The notes under the pieces were generated by a model. It saw only the letters and a program-made list of their open reading frames with translations, did no database searches and was not told where the DNA came from. A program made the translations under genes and the position numbers. Below, in pieces: positions 1 through 5,012 of a stretch of 5,012 nt of DNA. Numbering within the stretch: position 1 is the first letter of the stretch; each line of letters opens with the position of its first letter. Origin of the DNA: an uncultured Pyrinomonas sp. (GTDB taxonomy: Bacteria; Acidobacteriota; Blastocatellia; Pyrinomonadales; Pyrinomonadaceae). The stretch spans positions 1 through 5,012 of the forward strand of contig CAKZOF010000344.1 in assembly GCA_937135995.1 (NCBI GenBank), read 5' to 3'.

Positions 1-242
1 ATGCGATACGACAGCGAGCTCGACAGCACGTACGCCTCGAACGGGCCGTCGATCGACCGCATGCCGACGAACAGCGACCCCTGCTCCGGCCTGGTGATCT
101 GGGTTCCGAGGCTCGCCGTGCGCAGGCCCTGCTCGAACGTGTCGGCGTAGCCGTCGGAGAGGATCGTCACCCGGTCGCCGAGCGCCCAGGAGACCACCGA
201 GCTCGAGGGGGCGCCGCCCGCCGACCCGAGCGCGCCGCCCAA
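1..242 (-). other. Compositionally foreign segment fused in frame to the receptor
   Basis: Reading the receptor frame from residue 518 to 596, a hand count gives G or C at the third position in 77 of 79 codons (only one GGA and one TAT are exceptions). The 79 codons just before give about 61 of 79. Expected receptor barrel signatures, such as the aromatic QDEWR-type strand after the FGADLTY motif, are missing. Instead the protein reads GGALGSAGGAPSSS, then DTFEQGLRTASLGTQ and SLFVGMRSIDGPFEAYVLSS. This still looks like beta-barrel strands, but it reminds me of C-terminal barrel domains of large planctomycete outer-membrane proteins; that resemblance is from memory and unverified. Possible explanations are assembly chimera, recombination between barrel genes, or a divergent receptor. 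The join lies around 238-252. Confidence 0.6.
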
Positions 243-1790
243 GCTGAAGACGCCAAATCGGTTGAAAGCGAAATCCTGAAAGATCTTCGTGTAAGTCAGG
301 TCAGCGCCGAACTTCGTCGTGTGATTGCCGACGATGTAGGAGAGATTGTTCGCGGCACCGATGCGCGTATCGTACTGCGTTGTCGGAAAGAACGAACGCG
401 TGCCGAAGGTTCCCACCGCCGTCTGCACGCCGGGCGAACTGGAGTTGCTGAGACGCGGGCGGTCCTCGCGCGAAAACTGGAATCGAAATTCATTGAGCGT
501 GCTCGGACCAAAGATGGTGTCCAGTTGAATGACGCCCGTGTTCGTGCGATCTCGCTCCGTGCCGTTGCTCGACAGGGCGAAGGTGGTCAACGGAGTCAAA
601 GCTTCGCCAGTAGCCGCGGCATTCAGCGCTTTGTTCTGGCTGTAGTTATAGCGAATGGAGAGACGGTTCTGCTCGTTGAGTTGAAAATCTAACCGCCCGA
701 GACCGGCAATGGCATCGTTGGTCTGAATGAAGCTTGTCTGCAATGAATTGAAGAGGTTGTAAGCCTCACGCGTCTCGTTGGTCGGTGTAACCAAACCGAG
801 CGCTGGGAAGAAGACTTCGCGCGGGTTGTCGATCAATTGCTGTTCGTAAGCGAAGAAGAAGAAGGCGCGATCCCGACGCAGCGGCCCGCCGATGGAACCG
901 CCGAACTGCTGTTGTGTTGGGACCGGGGTGATCTTGCGCCCAAGCAATTGCGGGCTCGCTTCAACCGCGCGGAAGAAGTCGTTGGTCGAAGCTGCCTCGC
1001 GGTGCCGCAACAGATAGAAGGCGGAACCGCGAAGCTCGTTCGTCCCGCTCTTGGTCACGGCATTGACGATGCCGCCGGTGGAACGTCCGAACTCGGCGGC
1101 ATAACCGGCGGGCACGACTTGAAACTCGCGAATCGATTCCTGCGGAATCGTAAATGCCGAGTTGGAACGCTCGCCGCCGCGTATGCCGCCGAAGAAGGGT
1201 TGCGTGTAATCAGAACCATCGATCTGTACATAGCCGTTGACGCCGCGCTGTCCGCTCAACGAAATCTGACCGCGATCGGGATCGACTTGCGCCGTCGGCG
1301 TGAGCGTGACGAAATCCTGAAAACGCCGCCCGTTGATAGGCAAATTTTCGATCTGCGTCTGGCTGACGAAAGCATCTGCTTCGTTGCGCGTCACCTGCAA
1401 AGACTGCGCCGTCACGGTGACGGTCTCGCGCACGCTGCCAGCGCCGAGCCTGAAATTAACGTCCGAAGCGCGCCCAACGTTGACGGCGACGTCCTCGACC
1501 GTCTCCGCAGCGAATCCCGACGCTTCGGCCGTCACAGTGTAACTGCCGGGCGGCAGTCCTGGGATCGTGTAGAGTCCGCTTTCGTTGGTGACGACGGAAC
1601 GTTCAAGTCCGGTCTGTTTGTTGACCGCTTTGACGCTTGCATTGGCGATGGCACCACCTTGCGCGTCGAGCACTTGCCCGGTGATCTGTCCTGTGCTCGC
1701 TTGCGCTTGGGCGTGCGCACACGGTGCCTGGGCGAACAAAGCCCCCAATAGCGTGCAGATGAGCCCGATCCGCAACAAACGGAATGTCAT
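1..1790 (-). CDS. TonB-dependent receptor with carboxypeptidase regulatory-like domain (Oar-like), 3' end outside window
   Basis: This frame is open from ATG at 1790 to the left edge (596 full codons, no stop). Residues 1-27 form a signal peptide (hydrophobic stretch, AHA cleavage motif, then QAQAS). Residues ~34-115 read as a CarboxypepD_reg beta-sandwich (TGQITGQVLDAQGG, then SGLYTIPGLPPGSYTV). Residues ~120-245 are the plug, with the family hallmark LPINGRRFQDF at 150-160 and EFGRSTGGIVNAVTKSGTN at 233-251. Barrel strands follow (GSIGGPLRRDRAFFFFAYE at 298-316). By family knowledge it is an outer-membrane ligand-gated transporter energised by TonB-ExbBD; the substrate is unknown. Such proteins usually run to 1000 residues or more, so roughly half is visible. 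The start is fixed by the signal peptide and a good AGGAG ribosome site. It is divergent from the phosphatase gene at 2002. Residues from ~517 on differ sharply in codon use and may not belong to this gene. Confidence is high for residues 1-516 only. Confidence 0.9.
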   Translation of the reverse strand, partial: MTFRLLRIGLICTLLGALFAQAPCAHAQAQASTGQITGQVLDAQGGAIANASVKAVNKQTGLERSVVTNESGLYTIPGLPPGSYTVTAEASGFAAETVEDVAVNVGRASDVNFRLGAGSVRETVTVTAQSLQVTRNEADAFVSQTQIENLPINGRRFQDFVTLTPTAQVDPDRGQISLSGQRGVNGYVQIDGSDYTQPFFGGIRGGERSNSAFTIPQESIREFQVVPAGYAAEFGRSTGGIVNAVTKSGTNELRGSAFYLLRHREAASTNDFFRAVEASPQLLGRKITPVPTQQQFGGSIGGPLRRDRAFFFFAYEQQLIDNPREVFFPALGLVTPTNETREAYNLFNSLQTSFIQTNDAIAGLGRLDFQLNEQNRLSIRYNYSQNKALNAAATGEALTPLTTFALSSNGTERDRTNTGVIQLDTIFGPSTLNEFRFQFSREDRPRLSNSSSPGVQTAVGTFGTRSFFPTTQYDTRIGAANNLSYIVGNHTTKFGADLTYTKIFQDFAFNRFGVFSLGGALGSAGGAPSSSVVSWALGDRVTILSDGYADTFEQGLRTASLGTQITRPEQGSLFVGMRSIDGPFEAYVLSSSLSYR

Positions 1791-1798
1791 AAATTCTT

Positions 1799-1803
1799 CT
1801 CCT
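1799..1803 (-). promoter_or_regulatory. Ribosome binding site of the TonB-dependent receptor
   Basis: On the minus strand AGGAG stands 8 nt before the ATG at 1790, within ACAGGAGAAGAATTT. It is the only strong Shine-Dalgarno sequence seen before a start in this window and it decides the receptor start. Confidence 0.75.
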
Positions 1804-1876
1804 GTGTAAGATTGAAACTGCGATCCACAGTTCGGACGTCCATCAAGCCGTTGCCCGTGGAGGTTATGTCTCCGAA

Positions 1877-1906
1877 GTTAAACCGGACTTACCGGCACGT
1901 GAACAA
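1877..1906 (-). promoter_or_regulatory. Possible promoter of the TonB-dependent receptor
   Basis: On the minus strand TTGTTC (1906-1901) is followed after 18 nt by TTTAAC (1882-1877), a weak sigma70-like pair that would give a leader of roughly 80 nt. The spacer holds CACGTG (1896-1901) and two CCGG copies 5 nt apart (1892-1895 and 1883-1886), which could be regulator contacts. An alternative -35, TTAACA at 1914-1909, matches better but lacks a good -10. The evidence is motif matching only. Confidence 0.22.
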
Positions 1907-1916
1907 TCTGTTAATT

Positions 1917-1929
1917 CCTCGCCGCGAGG
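1917..1929. repeat. Short GC-rich palindrome in the divergent intergenic region
   Basis: CCTCGC-C-GCGAGG is a perfect 6-bp inverted repeat around one base. It lies between the receptor promoter candidate and the phosphatase promoter candidate. It could be an operator half-site pair shared by the two divergent genes, or a chance GC-rich palindrome. Confidence 0.25.
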
Positions 1930-1968
1930 CCGTACGCCCTTTTCTCCGAAGCAGCAGCGAGTGTATTT

Positions 1969-1974
1969 TATGAT
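1969..1974 (+). promoter_or_regulatory. Possible -10 element of the phosphatase gene
   Basis: TATGAT matches the sigma70 -10 consensus at five of six positions and lies 27 nt before the ATG at 2002, so the leader would be only about 20 nt. No convincing -35 is found 16-18 nt upstream (CCGAAG at 17 nt), so the promoter may be activator-dependent or not real. No clear PhoB box is visible in 1791-2001. Confidence 0.25.
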
Positions 1975-2001
1975 CGAGTCTCGCTCTTCTGCCAAATCAC
2001 G

Positions 2002-3366
2002 ATGAACCACGGACTCGTCGCAAAAGCGCTTTTCGTTTGTTTAACCCCGCTCCTCTTCGCCGTCCACGCACGCGCGAACGACTGTCTTCGTGCAGGGCCG
2101 ATGCTCGGTTACAGCGAGATGACCGAGGTAGTCATTTGGCTTCAAACCAAACATCCATGCACGGCGCAGGTGCGTTTCTGGAAGCGCGGCGAACCCGAAA
2201 CGGCGCGGTTGAGCGAAGCGGTCAAAACCACCGAAGCGGAAGATTTCATCGCGCGCTTTCGCCTCTCAGCGCTCGCTTTCGGCACGCGCTACGATTACGA
2301 ACTCTATCTTGACGGCGAACGCTTGCGATTGCCGTACGAGACGTCGTTTCAAACGCAACCGATGTGGCGCTGGCGCACTGACCCGCCAACGTTCAAGTTC
2401 GCTTTTGGCTCCTGCGCTTACATCAACGATCCGCCGTTCGACCGTCCCGGACCGCCTTATGGTGCTGGCTACGAGATCTTTCAAGCCATCGCTGCGCAGA
2501 GGCCCGACTTCATGATCTGGCTCGGCGACAACGTTTACTACCGCGAGGCCGACTGGTTGACCGAAGCAGCGATGCGTCGCCGCTACATGCACACGCGCGC
2601 GCTGCCCGAGTTGCAACCGCTGCTCGCTTCAGTCCACCACTACGCCATCTGGGACGATCACGATTACGGGCCGAACGACTCTGATCGCAGTTTCCGCGGG
2701 CGCGAGTGGAGCTTGCGCGTCTTCAAAGACTACTGGGCCAATCCATCTTACGGCACGATGGAAACGCCGGGCGTGTTCACGAGCTTCGAGTGGGGCGATG
2801 TCGAGTTCTTCTTGCTCGACGATCGTTTCCACCGGTCACCCAACAGGATGCCGCCCGGACCGGAAAAGATGATGTTCGGCCCCGAGCAGATGCGTTGGCT
2901 GATGGAAGCGCTTCGTTCGAGCAATGCAACCTTCAAGATCATCGTCGCGGGCAACCAGATGCTCAACCCGCTCACATTCTTCGAAGCTTTCGGGAACTAT
3001 CCGGAAGAACAGAAGCGACTCATCGACTTCATTCGCACGGCACGCATCTCCGGAGTGCTGTTTCTTTCCGGCGACCGGCACCACACGGAACTGCTCAAAC
3101 GCACCGAACCAGGGATCTACCCGCTTTACGAATTCACCTCGAGTCCGCTCACCTCAGGCGGAAGCCGCATTGAACGCGAAGCGAACAACCCGGCCCGCGT
3201 GCCCGGAACGTGGGTAACCGGCGGAACGCGAAACTTCGGCATGATCGAAGTCTCCGGACCGGTTAAGGATCGTAGATTGACGTTGCGCACGCTGGACCAG
3301 AAGGGGCGCGAACTCTGGAGATACGAGATCCGCGCGGCTGAACTGAACTTTCCCAGCTCGCCTTGA
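2002..3366 (+). CDS. PhoD-like exported alkaline phosphatase/phosphodiesterase (metallophosphatase)
   Basis: A complete 454-residue protein. Residues 1-25 form a Sec-type signal peptide ending in ARA, so it acts in the periplasm or outside the cell. Residues ~32-120 resemble the N-terminal beta-sandwich of PhoD proteins (VVIWLQT, RYDYELYLDG). The catalytic metallophosphatase part follows: FGSCAY with Cys138 (the cysteine that ligates iron in characterised PhoD), DFMIWLGDNVYY with Asp176 and Asn177, IWDDHDYGPND at 216-226, FFLLDDRFHR at 269-278, AGNQ at 316-319 and LSGDRHHTE with His360/His361. All expected metal-site motifs are present, so it is probably active on phosphomonoesters or diesters; the true substrate cannot be read. 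Its length is at the short end for the family. The start is supported by the signal peptide; no Shine-Dalgarno is seen. It is divergent from the receptor and convergent with pyrD. phoD would be the family symbol, but orthology is not shown. Confidence 0.93.
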   Translation: MNHGLVAKALFVCLTPLLFAVHARANDCLRAGPMLGYSEMTEVVIWLQTKHPCTAQVRFWKRGEPETARLSEAVKTTEAEDFIARFRLSALAFGTRYDYELYLDGERLRLPYETSFQTQPMWRWRTDPPTFKFAFGSCAYINDPPFDRPGPPYGAGYEIFQAIAAQRPDFMIWLGDNVYYREADWLTEAAMRRRYMHTRALPELQPLLASVHHYAIWDDHDYGPNDSDRSFRGREWSLRVFKDYWANPSYGTMETPGVFTSFEWGDVEFFLLDDRFHRSPNRMPPGPEKMMFGPEQMRWLMEALRSSNATFKIIVAGNQMLNPLTFFEAFGNYPEEQKRLIDFIRTARISGVLFLSGDRHHTELLKRTEPGIYPLYEFTSSPLTSGGSRIEREANNPARVPGTWVTGGTRNFGMIEVSGPVKDRRLTLRTLDQKGRELWRYEIRAAELNFPSSP

Positions 3367-3414
3367 GGGCTTCGCGTGGCCAGAATAAGCCCGTGGAAGG
3401 CGAGCGATGCACCA

Positions 3415-3430
3415 GCGCTTCCCGAAGCGC
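3415..3430. repeat. Short inverted repeat between convergent genes
   Basis: GCGCTTC-CC-GAAGCGC is a perfect 7-bp inverted repeat 48 nt after the phosphatase stop. It could fold in RNA from either strand and help end transcription of the convergent pair. Neither side has a T-run, so it is not a classical intrinsic terminator. Confidence 0.3.
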
Positions 3431-3446
3431 GGCCCACAGACTCTCA

Positions 3447-3476
3447 TCATCGCCCGAGTGATTCCCCGAGCGATGA
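3447..3476. repeat. Second inverted repeat between convergent genes
   Basis: TCATCGC (3447-3453) and GCGATGA (3470-3476) are perfect 7-bp inverted arms around a 16-nt loop. It lies in the 171-nt gap between the stops of the phosphatase and pyrD, about 60 nt past the pyrD stop. It is a weak stem with no T-run. The rest of 3367-3537 shows no gene I can support. Confidence 0.2.
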
Positions 3477-3537
3477 ACGATCGACAGCCAAACGACCGAA
3501 TCGAAACTGGCTGCAGCAAGCGGCGCCTTGCGCGTCG

Positions 3538-4674
3538 CTATGCCGACGCGCTTTTCGGGAGCAGGCTACTTTTGCAAATCTCGGCGGCGCGACAGCCCAC
3601 GGCTTGGTCGAGCGAATCGAATCCGTGCCGTGCGATGAGCTCGCCTAGTCCTGCGTTGATTCGGCGCACAACGCCGATCCCTTCGTAAACCAAGCCGGTA
3701 TAAAGTTGCACGAGCGACGCTCCGGCACAGATCTTCTCCCAAGCATCGTTGGCGGTGAAGACGCCGCCGACGCCGATGATCGGCGTTGCCCCGCGCGTCG
3801 CTTGATGGAGCTTGGCGATGACGCACGTGGAAAGCGCTTTGAGCGGTGCGCCGCTCAGGCCGCCCGCGCCAATGCTTTCGATTCTTTTCGGCGGCACGTG
3901 CTTGACGACGTCCCGGCGCGTCGTCGTGTTTGTAGCGATGATGCCGGAGATCGCGTGCCGCTGGACCACTTCGGCGACCATCGCCAACTCTTCATCATCG
4001 AGGTCCGGCGCGATCTTGACGAGCAACGGCTTCGGCCCGACTCCGCGCGCTTCGGCCAACTCGCGATTTCGACTTTGCAGTGCGCCGAGCAATTCGCTCA
4101 ATCGGTCTGCCTGTTGCAAGGCGCGCAAGCCGGGCGTGTTCGGCGAACTGACGTTGACGGCGACGTAATCGGCATGCGGGAAGACTGCAGCGAAACTCGC
4201 AAGGTAGTCGTCGAGTGCGGCTTCAAGCGGCACGCTGCGGCTTTTGCCGATGTTCACGCCGACGACGCACGACGGACGCGCTAGCGCAAGGCGTGCGGCA
4301 AGGGCGTGCGCTCCCCGGTTGTTGAACCCTGCGCGATTGATGAGCGCGCGCTCTTCGGGCAAACGGAAGAGACGCGGGCGCGGGTTGCCCGGTTGGGGGT
4401 GGTGCGTAACCGTGCCGAGTTCGACGAAACCGAAGCCGAGCGCGCCCCACTGTTGGGCCGCCACGCCGTCTTTGTCGAAACCGGCGGCGAGACCTACCGG
4501 ATTCTTGAACTCCAACCCGAACCGTTGGAGCCGGCCCCACGTCACCTCTTCACGATGAAAAAGCTTTTGAATCAACGCCGCGGGCAAGCGCGACAAGGCG
4601 GCAAGCGCTAGCTCGTGCGCGGTTTCGGAATCCAACCGAAACAGCAGGGGGCGGAGCAACCAGCGGTAAAGCAT
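3538..4674 (-). CDS. pyrD: Dihydroorotate dehydrogenase (quinone), class 2
   Basis: A complete 378-residue enzyme that oxidises dihydroorotate to orotate in de novo pyrimidine synthesis and passes electrons through FMN to membrane quinone. The class 2 mark is the N-terminal helix MLYRWLLRPLLFRLDSETAH, which docks on the inner face of the cytoplasmic membrane and forms the quinone tunnel. FMN and substrate motifs appear in order: AAGFDKDG with Lys68, NRAGFNN at 113-119, VNVSSPNTPGLR with the catalytic Ser177 and substrate-binding Asn174/Asn179, VKIAPDL with Lys220, ATNTT at 247-251, then GVGGVFTANDA (301-311) and LYTGLVYEG (324-332) for the FMN phosphate. It is about 40 residues longer than E. 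coli PyrD, partly from a C-terminal tail after the usual last helix (from ~350). No other pyr gene is adjacent. The start follows a TTGACA promoter; there is no clear Shine-Dalgarno, only an A-rich stretch before ATG. Stop is TAG. Confidence 0.97.
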   Translation of the reverse strand: MLYRWLLRPLLFRLDSETAHELALAALSRLPAALIQKLFHREEVTWGRLQRFGLEFKNPVGLAAGFDKDGVAAQQWGALGFGFVELGTVTHHPQPGNPRPRLFRLPEERALINRAGFNNRGAHALAARLALARPSCVVGVNIGKSRSVPLEAALDDYLASFAAVFPHADYVAVNVSSPNTPGLRALQQADRLSELLGALQSRNRELAEARGVGPKPLLVKIAPDLDDEELAMVAEVVQRHAISGIIATNTTTRRDVVKHVPPKRIESIGAGGLSGAPLKALSTCVIAKLHQATRGATPIIGVGGVFTANDAWEKICAGASLVQLYTGLVYEGIGVVRRINAGLGELIARHGFDSLDQAVGCRAAEICKSSLLPKSASA

Positions 4675-4694
4675 CTTTTTTATTTTCGCCCGTG

Positions 4695-4724
4695 AAGCTA
4701 ACAGAGCACCAGCGCCGGTGTCAA
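4695..4724 (-). promoter_or_regulatory. Promoter of pyrD
   Basis: On the minus strand a perfect -35 TTGACA (4724-4719) is followed after 17-18 nt by TTAGCT/TAGCTT (4701-4695) as a weak -10. Transcription would begin about 15 nt before the ATG at 4674, leaving a very short leader with no room for a riboswitch or attenuator. The -35 is the best in the window, suggesting constitutive or operator-controlled expression independent of the upstream gene. Confidence 0.5.
4707..4720. repeat. Operator-like palindrome inside the pyrD promoter
   Basis: On the minus strand CACCGGCGCTGGTG is a 14-bp palindrome with one mismatched pair (CACC/GGTG arms around GCGC). It covers most of the spacer and touches the -35 box of the pyrD promoter candidate, the place where a repressor would block polymerase. 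No known regulator is recognised from it. Confidence 0.3.
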
Positions 4725-4777
4725 AACGTCGTGAAGATCGGCGGCGCTGAATCGCAACCGATTTACTCCGAAGAACC

Positions 4778-4791
4778 GGGCGCTTGCGCCC
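4778..4791. repeat. GC-rich inverted repeat upstream of pyrD
   Basis: GGGCGC-TT-GCGCCC is a perfect inverted repeat, realistically a 5-bp stem with a 4-nt loop. It sits about 54 nt upstream of the pyrD -35 and lacks a T-run on either strand. Its role is unknown; it may be a remnant of an intergenic repeat. Confidence 0.25.
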
Positions 4792-4852
4792 CTTGCGAGA
4801 GCCACCCTGTACTCCTGTTACTTGAAGGAAGAGAAGGGCGTCCTTGTGCTGA

Positions 4853-4892
4853 AGACCGTACGAAGTCGGAGCGCTCCGGCTTCGTACGGTCT
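4853..4892 (-). terminator. Large near-perfect hairpin just after the stop of the rightmost gene
   Basis: The outer arms AGACCGTACGAAG (4853-4865) and CTTCGTACGGTCT (4880-4892) pair over 13 bp. One T/G position follows, and the core CGGAGCGCTCCG (4867-4878) is itself a perfect 12-bp palindrome. On the minus strand the stem begins 5 nt after the TGA at 4898, so it is well placed to end that transcript. No T-run follows it, which is unusual for an intrinsic terminator. It could instead be a dispersed REP-like palindrome or act in RNA 3'-end protection. Confidence 0.5.
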
Positions 4893-4897
4893 GGACC

Positions 4898-5012
4898 TCA
4901 AGGCGTGTTGGGTTGTGGCGACGCGTTCGGATCCGCAGGCGGGACGCGTCGCTTCAGTTGCGGCGGCTCTTTCTTCTCGGTCTTGTTGGTGTCCGTGCCG
5001 CTCGGCGCGCCG
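4898..5012 (-). CDS. C-terminal end of an unidentified protein with a Pro/Lys-rich tail
   Basis: Thirty-seven codons are open from the right edge to TGA at 4898-4900. The peptide begins GAPSGTDTNKTEKKEPPQ, continues LKRRVPPADP and ends NASPQPNTP. It is disordered, basic and rich in proline, as at the tail of many exported or envelope proteins. No domain is visible and I do not recognise the family. Support for coding is the uninterrupted frame, low-complexity hydrophilic tail typical of a protein end, and the hairpin 5 nt downstream. pyrD starts 223 nt further on with its own promoter, so the two are probably not one operon. The 5' part lies outside the window. Confidence 0.6.
   Translation of the reverse strand, partial: GAPSGTDTNKTEKKEPPQLKRRVPPADPNASPQPNTP

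Noticed and set aside
837..1751. A 304-codon open frame on the plus strand antisense to the receptor
   Set aside because: It lies entirely opposite a well-recognised receptor frame with signal peptide, plug and barrel motifs. Its peptide is arginine-rich without recognisable domains, as expected for the antisense shadow of a GC-rich gene.
1791..2001. A PhoB box controlling the phosphatase
   Set aside because: No pair of CTGTCAT-like 7-mers at 11-bp spacing was seen; only isolated CTGT fragments occur.
3154..3519. A 121-codon minus-strand frame continuing past pyrD into the phosphatase gene
   Set aside because: It overlaps the conserved end of the phosphatase and encodes an Arg/Ser-rich peptide without recognisable motifs, consistent with a shadow.
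3376..3648. A possible small gene in the convergent gap between the phosphatase and pyrD
   Set aside because: The frame runs far into the 3' end of pyrD on the other strand, has no ribosome site and gives a low-complexity peptide; the gap itself is only 171 nt.
3706..4284. A 192-codon open frame on the plus strand antisense to pyrD
   Set aside because: pyrD on the other strand has every family motif; this peptide is Arg/Asp-rich and has no domain or ribosome site.
4675..4897. A pyrimidine-sensing attenuator, riboswitch or small RNA upstream of pyrD
   Set aside because: No PyrR-binding loop, anti-terminator pair or T-run was found, and the promoter candidate leaves almost no leader.

Overview
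The window looks like chromosomal DNA of a Gram-negative bacterium, most likely an Acidobacteriota member (Blastocatellia-like, inferred). The main reasons are a secreted TonB-dependent receptor of the carboxypeptidase-regulatory-domain (Oar-like) type, a receptor class greatly expanded in that phylum, together with a PhoD-like secreted phosphatase and a class 2 (membrane, quinone-linked) PyrD. The lineage call rests on recognition of protein style, not on a search.

Layout. (1) 1-1790, minus strand: the first 596 residues of a TonB-dependent receptor, open to the left edge. It has a signal peptide, a CarboxypepD_reg domain, a plug and the first part of the barrel. The last ~79 codons (about 1-240) change abruptly in base composition and protein character, so this end is probably foreign to the rest: a recombination, or more likely an assembly chimera. 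(2) 1791-2001: divergent intergenic region with the promoters of the receptor and of the phosphatase. (3) 2002-3366, plus strand: complete exported PhoD-like metallophosphatase/phosphodiesterase. (4) 3367-3537: convergent intergenic region with two short inverted repeats but no classical terminator. (5) 3538-4674, minus strand: complete pyrD, dihydroorotate dehydrogenase (quinone). (6) 4675-4897: intergenic region with a good pyrD promoter candidate and a 40-nt near-perfect hairpin. (7) 4898-5012, minus strand: the last 37 codons of an unidentified gene with a proline- and lysine-rich tail.

Functionally, the divergent receptor/phosphatase pair could act together at the cell envelope (phosphatase releasing phosphate or a headgroup, receptor importing a ligand), but nothing in the sequence proves a shared substrate. 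pyrD is a housekeeping gene of pyrimidine synthesis with its own promoter and no other pyr gene nearby. I see no CRISPR array, tRNA, rRNA, transposase or phage gene. I did not find a clearly new biological system; the most notable points are the in-frame composition break near position 240 and the large palindrome at 4853-4892.
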